DNA of 64,000 nt, taken from assembly GCA_029718625.1 (NCBI GenBank), contig CM056391.1, positions 2,187,163-2,251,162 on the forward strand, in the 5' to 3' direction. The position numbers and the translations under genes are program-made. Origin of the DNA: Synaphobranchus kaupii. Its lineage: Eukaryota > Chordata > Actinopteri > Anguilliformes > Synaphobranchidae. Shown here one piece after another: positions 1 to 45,472 of this stretch (position 1 is its first letter; every line of letters begins with the position of its first letter). The notes beneath the pieces are model-generated. The model worked only from the letters and a program-made list of their open reading frames with translations. It did no database searches and was not told where the DNA came from.

Positions 1-145
1 ACCCTAATTTGGCACACCTGATTCTATTAATTAGCATCTCAATGAGATCTGAAGCTGTTGAATAGTGTGGTTTTTAGGGTTGGAGTGAAAACCTACAGGA
101 CGGTAGATCTCCAGGAACAGGGATGGGGACCACTGCTCCAGGGTT
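1..145. mobile_element. Copy of the AACCCTAATTTGG hAT-like repeat family, cut by window edge
   Basis: The sequence matches the interior of the MITE at 16522-16686 (GATTCTATTAATTAGC, GGAGTGAAAACCTACAGGAC, CTCCAGGAACAGGG). The left end lies outside the window. Confidence 0.75.
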
Positions 146-407
146 TATACATCTGTGCCACCTGCAAAGCAACCAGCCTGCACCATTTTGATCTTAATTT
201 ATAGTTACAGTTTTTGGGGGATAGGCTACATTGCGGGGGTTTTTTGCCTAACAAAATGTATTTTTGCATATTTTGCCCATCCCTGATTGTGGTTCGCTTA
301 GAAATAACTGACGACATGAAACAAAAGAAAAGATGCAAAAGGTGCATTTTGTGTCTTTAATGTAGTCTAAAGCGAGTCTTTGCACACAAGGCATGGCATT
401 TGCATGG

Positions 408-409
<2 letters not shown>

Positions 410-480
<71 letters not shown>

Positions 481-482
481 TA
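410..482. repeat. (TA)n followed by (CA)n microsatellite
   Basis: About 30 TA units are followed by five CA units, upstream of fnip2. Confidence 0.98.
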
Positions 483-599
483 TAGGCTATTATTACGAAG
501 AGATAGAAAATGAGTTGTGAGAGGGAATACATTGATGTGTGTAGACTGTGTTTGTTTAAAACGCATTTTTGTAAAAAATTAAATTAGGGAATCGAAAGG

Positions 600-1031
600 G
601 TACCCTACAGTCTATGGTTTAACCCCCGTTGAATATTTGTTTAACCAACGTCACAGCTGCACGTTGTCATGAATGCGGCCAATGAAGAGACGCTTCGTCT
701 CCGCCGCATGATCGGCACACGCGGCTTTTGTGGTCGGTCTCCTCACACACACGTGTCGAAAGCATGTACCCAGACATGACTCCAATGGCTGCTGTCTCAA
801 TTCGGTGTGTGTGCGAGTCTCTTTGCAACCAATAGAGAGCGTCCGAGTTCATTCCGTGTGTGTGTGTGTGTGTGTGTGTGAGTGTGCGTGGCTGAGGTTG
901 CGCTCCCCCACTGAAACACTGTCATATGACTCTTGATAAGTGATCCATGGAGTTACCGAGCTTCAACTCTCCACCATGGCCACACAGCAAATCCAAACGG
1001 GACGAGCTCGGTACCTCTGAAACGGTACATC
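600..1031 (+). promoter_or_regulatory. fnip2: Probable fnip2 promoter and 5' UTR
   Basis: The stretch before the ATG is richer in CpG than its surroundings. It has CCAAT boxes at about 679 and 828, a CACGTG E-box at 750-755 and a palindromic GTCATATGAC at 921-930. No clear TATA box is seen. A (GT)n run lies at 861-880. The E-box is of interest because MiT/TFE factors use CACGTG and act in the FLCN-FNIP pathway, but binding is only inferred. The transcription start is not determined. Confidence 0.5.
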
Positions 1032-34986
<33,955 letters not shown>

Positions 34987-35011
34987 GCTGGAGTTTCAGA
35001 CCCCGCCCCCC

Positions 35012-35262
35012 CACTGTGCCACGCCCTGTGAGGACCCGCCCCCACTGTGCCACGCCCCGTGAGGAACCGCCCTTCACTTTACCACAGAGGACAGTAAGAA
35101 GGACGAGCTCGTATTCGGCACGGTTTTGCACCCCTCTCCCACTGTGCCACGCCCCGTGAGGACCCGCCCCCACTGTGCCACGCCCCGTGAGGAACCGGCC
35201 TTCCCTTTACCACAGAGGACATTAGGAAGGATGAGCACGTATTTGGCGTTGTTTTATACCCT
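35012..35262 (+). repeat. 128-bp tandem duplication in the fnip2 3' UTR
   Basis: CACTGTGCCACGCCC starts copies at 35012 and 35140. Both contain GAGGAACCG, TTTACCACAGAGGACA and a GTATT[CT]GGC segment. An inner 28-base CACTGTGCCACGCC repeat is present in each copy. Confidence 0.85.
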
Positions 35263-36928
35263 TGTCACACGGGACATTGGAACATTGGAACAAACCCAGC
35301 AGCTGCTTGTGTTGAAGCAAAAAGAAAAAAAAGAAAGGAAAAAAAAAAAGACCTGAATTTAAGTGCAGTAAAAAGACAATTTATTCAGTCTTGGACTTGC
35401 AATTAACATAAAAAAGCTGGGTGGTTGTTATATAAGCTGATATTGCTTGATTTAATTTTTCTTTTTGTATCTGTGATATTTTTTCATGTTTTTTATACAA
35501 AGGGATAAAACTAAGAAGAAAGATGTTTTAAGGGAAAGAGCCGTTTGCTTCAGAGTAAAAGTTTACATGAGGTGAGGATTTGGTGTCTTACATATTAAGC
35601 TGACACTAATTGTCTGTTATACCATTATTTTTTAAGAAGTCGTGTTAACGTATGCACAAAGATATGACACAATTCTACATGTTTAATGATGACTTCATTT
35701 CAATTTTTTTGCAGCATTTTTTGGTTCTTGTTGAAGACTTGATAACATGAGCAGTCTTTACATTTCCTTTAATGAATGCGGATCAACAGGCATGTGGGTG
35801 TGAATGCTTAAGGATAAACTTAATTTAACTTAATCTTTCTTGTATGCAAAAGCAAATTTCTCTTACTCCGATTCCATGTTCAAGAAACGAGTTTCTCATC
35901 TGTGCTGTTAGAAGCCAGAATGGCTGCAGCTGAAGCCATCGGCTGCCCGGCACCTCGGACACCCTATGTTTGTACTCTAACGGAAATAGCGTTTGCGTTA
36001 TAAACAGTACTCCCTCAGCCAACAGGGTGAAGTAGACAGGCGCGCGATTTTACTTAAGACGACGGTTCCACTGTGAACAATAGAGGGAAGGAGGAGCCTT
36101 CATTATGCAGCCACCGACTGATGTTTAAACCAATCGTTTTGTTCTCCTGTGGCGACCAGAATCTTTTGATTGGTCCAGATGAGTCTGATTGACAGCTCGC
36201 TGCAGCTCCGCCCACTTTTGGCATCGTGAAGGCATCACTTTTCCAGCGCTACTATGAGTGAATGCAGCTTTGTTCGTTCTATTTTTATACAGGGATTCTA
36301 AACGGTTTCTAAACCGACAAATGAAAACTCTGAAATTGTCCAGCCACCCAGGCTTTTGTATGGTTTATATTTAGGACTTATATCATACAGGATTTCCAAG
36401 AGCTTTTCCAGAAATCACAGTGATAGTACAGACGTCATTAACATTTTTTCCCAATAATTTTCGGCTTTTATTCTTGATGATTCTAAAACAGCTGAAGAAT
36501 AGCTTTTCTTTCATTTTTTAAAAACTATTTTATTATAATTTTTTTTTGCTTGTTTGTTTACACTAAACACTACCTCAGTTGGCAGGATTGAACCGGTCTC
36601 ATCTTGCCTGTCCGAAGGTTTGTTCATCTGTTGAGATGTTTATTTTCCTCCCGAAGGCTCCATTTCCTGTTGTTCACTTTTGCATTTCCTGTTGTGGAAA
36701 AGTGACCAGACCGAAGATTCTAAAGCAGTGCGGTGTGTTATGAAGTGTGAAATCCTCACTGTATGTGGTGTAGGTGTATGTAGAACGAGAGAAGCCAGAT
36801 GTGTGTGGAGAATTTGAGACGAGGCTTCATTCAAGCTGGTGTTATGCCTGTGATTGTCATTCTTTGTATCTTTTTGTTTCATTCAGTATTGCTTCATGTC
36901 GTTTTTAAAGAAAACACATGGCACGTTT

Positions 36929-36934
36929 AATAAA
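36929..36934 (+). terminator. fnip2: Polyadenylation signal of fnip2
   Basis: A canonical AATAAA is followed about 35-45 bases later by a GT/T-rich stretch (GTTTTGGTTTGTTTGC), the expected downstream element. It is the first canonical hexamer I noticed after the stop codon. Alternative sites cannot be excluded. Confidence 0.6.
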
Positions 36935-37439
36935 TGAAGGTAATTTGAATTATAACGACGGTGCAACTGTTTTGGTTTGTTTGCTTTCCATCTGAAAAAG
37001 GAGGAAACGGGAGTCAACGTTGTCTCAGTTTTGATCCCTGTTTCAAGGGTTACCATTTCCCATACAGTTCCCAATGTCAGGAATGTGTAACATTGAGGAC
37101 AACAGATCAGCAATGCACTAAATTTATTTGGAATTCTGCGCAGATCATATGACCAGTCGCAGTCCGGTGATGAATCTTAATTGTCCCCTTTATTCCACAT
37201 TTATCTTATTTTTTTCCCCCCCACCTGAGTTCCCTGCAATACCGGTCATGACCAGCAGGTGTAGCTGTGGTTGTGGCACGGCCTGGATTAATATAGGAGT
37301 GCACTAATGGAAAAACCCGGTCTGTGGCAAATGGATGCACTTTACCCAAACAATGATATGCTTCAGCTCATCGTTAACTGCTGTAGAAAAGCACTTAACT
37401 TAAAGGCTACATCAGTTCAGTACACTGGACTGTACTTGA

Positions 37440-37636
37440 ACCCATGACTTATAACACTGCTCGGTGAACTTAGATTTAGAAGTTACTTTTATCCAAGAGC
37501 AGCGTGTGCAGCTGTCATACTGTTGATTTATAGAGATGGATATTTTCTGAATTCAGGTGAAGAGAATTGGGAATTGAAGCAGCAACCTATCTGTTATCAT
37601 CTTGGTTGTCTATCCACTGTGCTACACTGCCCCTAC
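37440..37636 (-). mobile_element. SINE-like repeat, third copy (diverged)
   Basis: It shares AGTTACTTTTATCCAAGAGC, GAATTGGGAATTGAAGCAGC and CACTGTGCTACACTGCC. It lies just past the fnip2 polyadenylation site. Confidence 0.55.
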
Positions 37637-37942
37637 ACTGTACCCATACAGGGGTACACCGCAGAGGAGCCCGGGAGTGATATTTTAAAGCCATGTTTAG
37701 CCTCCAGATGCGCTCTCTCTAGAGATAAATGACCAAAAACCTCATTGTATCCCACATAGTTTTGTACATGCTGTTTCACATATGACCACATGAGGGCACT
37801 GTAGTACAAGCCATTAAAGGAAGAGGACGCCATGCATCAAAAGTTGTGGAACTGAGGTAAGGAACATTTAAATTTTACATTTTGACATTTACCATTTTCT
37901 GATGTCACTCAATGGTATTTCCCCTTTCTTGGACACTTAAGA

Positions 37943-38085
37943 TTATTACATTTGCATTTTGGCATTTAGCAGATGCTCTTACCCAGAACGACTTGCACAG
38001 CTTGAACATACAATCCATTTATACAGCTGGATATTTACTGTTCAAGCTAGTTCAAGCATACAACAGCTGCACCCCATTTGAGAAT
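37943..38085 (-). mobile_element. SINE-like repeat, fourth copy (partial)
   Basis: It shares ATTTAGCAGATGCTCTTACC, CAGAACGACTTGCAC and CCATTTATACAGCTGGATAT. The tRNA-like end is missing or decayed. Confidence 0.55.
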
Positions 38086-39540
38086 TTAACTCAATTCACT
38101 AGTATACTATAAATGTTCAGGACGATCTCAAAGAATTTTACTGATTAAGAAAATTTTACCCAGTTCAGTCCATCTTCATCTGTGTGTTTTTAAACCATGA
38201 AAAGATATATCTGCTTGTGCAAATAATTTTTAATAGTGCTTCAACCACAGCAGATGATGAACCTCAGCTTCCACGTACAGCACATACAGCCAGCACTGTT
38301 TGACTCCAACAATGAACCTGTTTAATCAGCAGTTAAAGGTGATTCTTTGAGGCAAGGTGATAGGTCACCTTGGTGAAATAACGCTAGCCAACCATTAAAA
38401 TCAACAGGGAAATCTGGGAGATAAGTTAAAGTATTAGCCAGTAACAGACAATATTAATAATGTTACCACACCCTGAAAATCTAATTTTAAGTCTTCCTTG
38501 TCATTACGAGGCATGTTATTTAAATGAGTACGGCCATTATTCAGTGTATGAAGTGTGACTGAAACACAAGACTATATTGATGCTATCTAGACGTATCATT
38601 CATTTCCTGTGGTGAAGGATCACTTGCCACAGCGCAGGTACTTTGGCCATGTTCAGGTGACGAGGCCATGAGAGTTGCACAAGGAGAAACTATCATTCTC
38701 ACCTTCTGTGGTATCAAGTACATGGACTTCAAAGCACCAATTCGAGTGTGTGTCTTAATGGCCATCTGAACTGTGAAGCAATCACATCTGTAGACCTGCA
38801 CTGGTGCAGAATCAACACACACACACGCGTGCAGTTTAAACCGGGTACATACAGGTATTTATTTATTGAAAAGGTGACAAAGGCAAACCAAAAGAAACGT
38901 GTGGTTCCAAGGTGAAACACAAACTTCCCACTTTCCCTCTTAACCACTTGAGTCATTTCTGTCGAGGTAAAAATACAACCGAAAGTACAAACGAACACAC
39001 TGCATGCGATGGTTTCGAATGGCCTTGTGGTTACGTGATAGGCTACTGGTCATCATTCAGAGCTAAAGTTACACACAGCACTTGGTAGAGCGAACATTAA
39101 TATCTGCAGTAACTATAAGCGCCTTACAGCCAGGTCACACAGCATACCTCCACAGAACCTGCTGCATCACATTTAATTTACTAAAGGAACAGAGCTTCCC
39201 CAAACCGTTTACTTATTAAGGAATATATAACTTGTGTGAAAATCAGTCATAAAATATGAGTAGGTCTACTGTTTTAATGCCATGGTGTTAATGTAATGGA
39301 TTGCACTACATTAAAAAAATATATTTTTAAAACTATTACAAATGTAGGCGTATGCTACTTTTAATAAGGTTTCTAAACATACCAATAAACAGTGATCATG
39401 GTCGCATAATCGCATTGCATATAAACAAATCTGAAAATAAACCGTCCCAGAATGTTCACAGTATATTTACAGTAGGCCTAGCTTCCATTTAATCAAACAA
39501 TTATTTAGGTTTACCTGAATTAATTTTCTCCCTAATGACA

Positions 39541-39792
39541 TATCGACAGCCTCATAACAAAAGTGCCTAAGTCATTTTTTGGACATTTTGAGATTTTCTG
39601 CCTAAATCACTTGATTTATCATTCGTCAACAGTGTAAAAATGCTCAAGTCACTGCAGGTCGCTGTGCACTTCCTGAACCACTCTAAGAAAGAGTTAATAA
39701 ATACTCATTGACGTAGAATTGCAGCAGTTTTTAGCCTTTTTCTCAAAACTACAAAAAATGACTTAGGCACTTTTGTTATGAGGCTGTCGATA
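39541..39792. mobile_element. Tc1/mariner-type MITE with 42-bp inverted repeats
   Basis: TA dinucleotides bound 252 bp. The arms begin TATCGACAGCCTCATAACAA and continue AAGTGCCTAAGTCATTTTTT; I see no mismatch in about 40 bases. The good preservation suggests recent activity. A transcript would fold into a long hairpin. Confidence 0.88.
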
Positions 39793-40000
39793 TGCATTAT
39801 CGTGAAGATGAAGTCTAGTTACAACAGTTTGCTGTGTGGTATGTTGTCAGGCAGAACGAATGAAACCATTGGGATAAGATAATGAATGCATCTTCGAATA
39901 TGCATAACGCACAATCTCTAGTCTTACCAAACCAACAGAAAATGTTAATTTCCGGTTAGGTTTACCCACCTACCGCAGATTTTTGTGTAAATTCCAGTGG

Positions 40001-40817
40001 GGTGGCAGTGACTGGAGAGCGTGAATGGACCGTTTGGAAAATGTCATTACAGTTTCTTACAGTAGGTGGCGACAAAGATGTGTTCCCTTTATTGTATTTC
40101 TTTCATGAATTATATTGTTGTCAATGGACTCGCCCACAAGCTTTCCTCTGTCAGTCACCATGGTGGCACAAAGCAGCAAGCCGTGGCGATCGTCTCGTCA
40201 TCTTTACTGAACAAAAAAACAATATATATTGCTTTGTGGATACGCGCATCTAACGTAAATTTGCTGGCTCACAGATCACCTCAATGGGCAACCGTTTCTC
40301 GATTGAGTTTCATCTATTTTTTTAAAGCGACAACCTGGATTTGTTTCAAAAGCAGAATGCAGAAGAGAGGGGACTAGCTAGCTAACCAGCTAGCCTTCCC
40401 GGCGTCTGGATATAGGGACGATTTATCGAGTTTTTTCCTCCTTCGACTCTTTGGTTGATTAACTTACTAGCAAATTCAAGGAGATCGTAACAAACATATT
40501 TGTCGCAACAGAAGCCAGAAAAGGGGACACTACCTTGGTGGATCCCGGGGCATTCCTTTGGGATCGGGAACTGGGAGGAAATATACCCCGTGGCTCTGGG
40601 CTTGGCCTGGGGGGGGGGGGGGGACATAACGTTAGCGCACCTTCGTGGGATTTCTCAAGTGTGATAAGAAAAGAACAACAAGAACTGAAGAGACAGCTAA
40701 CTGAGCGTTAGCTTTCTGGCTAAGAGAACGCGCAGCCGAGGACTGAAGTTGATTAGAATTTTTTTTTTTAAGTTTCCTTTTTGGCTTGTGCTTTTTATTT
40801 GTTTTAATTCAAGAAGA
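40001..40817 (+). promoter_or_regulatory. rapgef2: Probable rapgef2 promoter and 5' UTR
   Basis: This is the region directly upstream of the rapgef2 ATG. It contains many TAGCTAGC/GTTAGC motifs, a G-run at 40611-40622 and a pyrimidine/T-rich stretch before AAGAAGAATGG. The transcription start site and any non-coding exon cannot be defined from the sequence. Confidence 0.4.
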
Positions 40818-40886
40818 ATGGCGTCTTACGTGGATAACAGTTTCCGACAGGCGGTCATGAAAAACCCAGCCGAAAGAACGCAACAG
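40818..40886 (+). CDS. rapgef2: Rap guanine nucleotide exchange factor 2, first coding exon
   Basis: The exon encodes 23 residues, starting MASYVDNSFRQAVMKN and ending PAERTQQ. This is the N-terminus I recall for RAPGEF2 (PDZ-GEF1) and is similar in pattern to RAPGEF6. The ATG has A at -3 (AAGAATGG) and G at +4. The donor CAACAG|GTCAGA leaves phase 0, as expected before the DLEIVYSYLHG segment. The rest of the protein (cNMP-binding-like, RasGEF-N, PDZ, RA and RasGEF domains) lies beyond the window. RAPGEF2 activates Rap1/Rap2 at membranes and cell junctions. Its position after fnip2 on the same strand agrees with vertebrate FNIP2-RAPGEF2 linkage. The identification rests on one short exon plus synteny. 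Confidence 0.82.
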
Positions 40887-43457
40887 GTCAGAAGGCATTA
40901 TTTTTCTTAATGGGTTATTTAAAAACATATTTAATTTCCTGAAACTTGATTATTTTGTTGAAACGAAGACATGCAGTGGGTCCAGCCAGTGGTTAGCTAC
41001 ATGATGTAGCTTAGCTAGCAAGCTAACCGTTATGTAGCTAACATTATAGCTAGCGCTAACTACCAGCAGTAACTCGCTCCACTGTGTTAGCCAGACACTG
41101 GGTGCTGGTCAGCGAACACTACTAATTTAATCTAATTTCATTGATTAAATATTTTCAGTTTTAATGTAATGTTAACTTTGCTAGTTTTTAAAAAAAATAA
41201 CTAACTAAACAAATACTTTAAGAAACACCTATGCAGAGTTGAAGGATTTGAACGTGTGCTATTCTGCTGTTAGCTCTGTTGCTAGCGAGTGAAGAATATT
41301 TTCTTGGCTAAATTTCACTTTGCTTATTGAGTTAGTATAGCTAGCTAACGTTTACATTATTTTGTAACAAATTGTTTTTAAGTGTGGCCAATGAATCCAT
41401 CAATGTATATTAGCATGCAGTTAATTTATACTTTTGTCGCATCTTATCACCTGCAGTTTGATGTGTGTTGAGTGATTTGAAAATAGACAACGCCAAAGGA
41501 CAGCTGTCCACTTCCATTAAGTTAACGTTACTTGAGCTAATGCAGGGAAAATGTGAAAGAGAAACGGCTGGAGTCCAATACAGTGTATTGTTCTACAGTG
41601 TAGCAGTTCTATAGCAGTATATGCAGTGTTTTGTGCATTACAAGTCTTTGAATGCCCTTGAATTTAACACGATTGTTCCGCAGTTGCTACGGTTGTTGTG
41701 CCTAATTGCTGTCATGTTTGATTTTTGTAGCGGCTTAATCAATGAGCTCAGACTGTGGCCCTCGGCTCATAAAAACGAGTGCTTCATACCTAATTAACTT
41801 TCAGTCGACGACAGACGTGCATCATGTAGGCTACGTTTCTCTGTCTAGACACGAGGCAGGTTAATATTTTTATTTTTATTTATCCTAACAACAAAAAAAT
41901 GTAAGAGCACAAAATGGTTAATGGTTGTCATGAAGTGAAACAAGACTAAAGTGAAATAGGCTGACGTTACCTCACTTTTCGTGAAAATACTGCTAAGATA
42001 TGAACGGCGATAAAGAATATGAGATTGACATGAAGGTGAACCTAATTAGCCGGGTGGTTTGTTTTTGAAATGGGATTAAAGCAGCGCGCGTCCTGGTGGT
42101 TGTCCTTTACCGTCGCGATAGAAAAGCACGGACGGTGGCTACATCAGAGAGTCTCACACGTTACTGTGACTGAGCACAAAACAGCGGTGGTCCGTATGAA
42201 ATTAGATTACTAGCCAGCCATTGCCTACTTTGTAGGTTGGCTGACATTTAATGGAAATGGTTTAATTGGCGGGCTCCTCCGGTTGAATGGCAGCTCGTTG
42301 GTAGCCCATGCTGTGCGCTAGCACAAACAACCTGGACCTTTAATCCAAATCCACGACGTGGTGCTATTGATAGAAACGCTGCAGCCCCAATTTCCCTCTT
42401 TCATTGTCTCTGAAACATAATATTACCGATTCATTTTTAGAAATATACCGAAAAATCACCGTCGCCTAATCATCAAATATAGGTTCACACAGTAATAGAA
42501 TAATAGCCTCGAACATATTCATTCAATGAAAATCTTCTGGGACCTCTTCAAATCCTCTTTAGGCTAATGTAGTCCCTGTAAGCCTATTACTGTGGTAGGA
42601 GGCAAAATTGCTGTCTGCCACAGTGCATTTTTAATTTAACTCATGGGGAAGGAACTCAGGAGCAGTCTTGCAGGAAAAATACAAGACATCTGTTTCATGT
42701 TGGTTCTTGATTCAGTGCGTTATGCAATCCAAATATCGAAAAAAAATTATGGTGGAAAAAAAAATCCGATCGATTGTATAGTGTGGTTAATAGTAAAGTG
42801 CTGGGGACTGCTAATCTATGTGAAGTATAGCAATCTCAGTGTAATGAACAGGCGTTTCTTATCGCGGAGTCTTTGACAGTAATGTCTGCTTTAAGTTAGA
42901 TTTATCGTATGTATCTGATAATAGTTACTCTGTTTATTGTAGGCTAGTTTGTCATTTTACTCGCGTTTATTGAGAACCGAATTTTGTTATCATCCTGATG
43001 TGGCTTTTTATTAGTTTGTAAACCTAAAGTGTTTCAGTTCCCGTATTGTGCCCGAATCTTGTTTGTATCGCCGATATAATTCAGTTGACAACGGTGTCCT
43101 TGTAATCTGATGATTGCAAAGCAAACAACAACAACCAAAAACTATTGTAATGTGTATGTTTGGACACGGCGATAATCAAAACAGTTGTGAACATTCTGTA
43201 TTATGAATTCATGAGCCGGAAAAAATGCTCTCAGCTGCATATGTTTTCTTTGAAGTATGAGAAGAATGTGAAATATACCCACTTCAGGCCAACAAAGTGG
43301 TAAATTTGCAGAGATTGAGGGATCCGGCATCAGAACAGATGTGTGATGAAATTGGTTAAGTGCCTTCTGAATCTCATTGTACGCGCGTGCTCCAACGGGT
43401 CCCGAGAGACAGAGAACACGCACGCGCTTAATGAGGTAGCATCATAGACTGTATTAA

Positions 43458-43896
43458 AGCAGCCTGGTCTCACTCCCAAGTCGTCACATAGCGACGCTTG
43501 GGCAGCTCCTACGGCGTCATCCTTTAGACGCAGAAGGAGGCCTTTTGCGTCATTATTTGACGCACTCGTCGCGAATTTACGAATCCTACTATGGCGAAGG
43601 CTTTGCTCATGATAACCGACTGCGAGCATGCCCGCTCAGTCTTCGCCGTGTGCGCGTAGATTTTTCTGAGTTCGTGATTCCCGTACCCCACCCCCAACCC
43701 CTAAACATAACTTCACAGGAGTTCATGTAACTCGGGCTCATGCCCGAACTGTTAAGATAGTGGGCGAGCCCGACCACAATAGTTCACGTAACTCTCTACC
43801 AGATGAAGAAAAAAAAGCATAAAAAAGCATAATATTGAAGTGCCACAACCAAAGACATCGCTATGTGACGAGTCCGCGTGAGACCACGTTGCAGCA
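43458..43896. mobile_element. MITE with GTCACATAGCGACG ends
   Basis: The left end GCAGCCTGGTCTCACTCCCA then AGTCGTCACATAGCGA is inverted at the right as TCGCTATGTGACGAGT then GTGAGACCACGTTGCAGC. The interior is CpG-bearing and non-coding, and holds smaller inverted pieces (GTTCATGTAACTCGGGCTC / GAGCCCGAC...AGTTCACGTAACT). Confidence 0.75.
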
Positions 43897-45357
43897 TTAA
43901 AGGTATAGCATTGACCAATCGGAGAATCACGGTGCATAATTTCAATTGGTGGGAGTTTCTTTAAAAGCATTCTGCGCTCAGTATTTTGAACATTTTCCAT
44001 GGAATGTGTCTGGATTTGAAGAAAAAAAAATGTGGCTTTTACTATATATATATTTTTTAAAAATTTTATTTCATTCCTGTCTTGTGACAAATGAATGCCT
44101 TCCCCGTCAGACGTGCTCAGACATCAATAAAGCAACGGCAACGCTTGAAGCTTTTCTGACATATACCTCCAGAATGTGAGCGTGGTCTCCATTAGCAAAA
44201 TGAGACGCTGCCGCTTGGAGTTCATCTTTAGATTTTCCATTGACGGCTAGCTATCTGAAGCCTGCGTTTAGATGCAGAATAGGCCTCTAAATCTAGCCTT
44301 TCCTGGTGAAGATGCGGCCTTGGCTCCGGCTCAGTAATCACACTAAGTAATGCTTTACTGCATTTAAATTTTCGGCTCAGATATCTGTGGAATTTTCCGG
44401 AAAGCCCACAGTCGTCCACCCAGAGAATTGAAGTAGAATTGAGAGGGAGGAAAAATATGCATTTTATTTGAACCTTTGAAGAACAGGCCAGAATGTGGAA
44501 TATGAGAATCTGAGCTGCTAGCAGATAAATGCTGGCATAAAACATGACATTTTTTCCCTCCACTTGTTTAAAAAAGAAAGAAGAGAAGTCATTTACTGGA
44601 AGCTGCCCATCAAAATGACTGCCTCGTATGAGTGAACAAGCAGAATGCAAATAACGGGTCCGCTTCCAGGTCCAAATAAAACTGCTTTGAGAAACGTCGC
44701 GGTTTTGAATATTGATAACCCCTTATTCATCAAGGTACGACGAGAGTCTCGTGGCCGGTTGCCACCCGTATTGAGTGGAAGCACAACCCCCCCAGTGTAG
44801 GACTATTTTGAGGGTTGTGAAGGGGTACTCTTTTTGCCTTTATGTGCACCAGAATAGCCAGTGGAGCCATCAGATGGTTTTTTTACGAGCCTGGTATGCG
44901 GCTGAAGAATTGGAGCGAGCAGCTGTTCCCTCTGCCAGGCCCTGCATTATTCCACCTGAAGGAGGACAGGGCCATTAACGGACACGCGTGGCCAGCTGTG
45001 TGCGTTGTGCACGAATCGGCCCGTTCCCTGCCTTGTCCGTACTGACCTCCATGTGACGGCTGAAAAGGCTGTGCTTCATGTCAAATGTGTAAGAGATCTG
45101 GCCTCTTCCTGGAGTCCATGACTGTATGCAGTGGCTCGGTTTGGCGTATCTGGAGCCGGCCGCCATGTTGGCTCTGCCCGTGTTGATTTGAGCCGATTCT
45201 CTCCTGTAGGCCGGCCATTCCCATGCATTTTATGTTGAGGCAGTGAGCATTGTGTAGTCAGAGCGGTGAGTTTGGTCTATAAATTGGTGGGGAAAAGTTT
45301 TAAATGTAAAATGTGATTGTTTTTCATACTCTAGGCTAAATGTAGACTGGATCACGC

Positions 45358-45472
45358 ACACTGACACACACAGCCACAGCCAAACACGCGCACCCGCACG
45401 CACCCACACAAACACACCCCCCCCCCCCCCACGCACGCACACGCACACGCACACACACACACACACACACTC
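45358..45472. repeat. CA-rich and poly-C low-complexity stretch
   Basis: ACACAC and CGCACG repeats surround a run of about 14 C, in rapgef2 intron 1. Confidence 0.93.

Larger units (their letters stand above)
34987..36955 (+). other. fnip2: fnip2 3' untranslated region
   Basis: This is the region from the stop codon to just past the AATAAA at 36929. It starts with a 128-bp tandem duplication (35012-35262) and then becomes AT-rich, as expected of a vertebrate 3' UTR. Antisense reading frames in it, such as 35825-36022, match nothing I recognise. Confidence 0.65.
36956..40000. other. fnip2-rapgef2 intergenic region
   Basis: About 3 kb of mostly AT-rich DNA separates the two same-strand genes. 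It holds two SINE-like copies (37.44-37.64 and 37.94-38.08 kb), a MITE with long inverted repeats (39541-39792) and otherwise unique sequence. No coding exon is supported. Confidence 0.7.

Noticed and set aside
35825..36022. 65-residue minus-strand frame in the 3' UTR
   Set aside because: It is non-repetitive and looks protein-like at first sight, but it matches no family I know and has no splice or promoter support.
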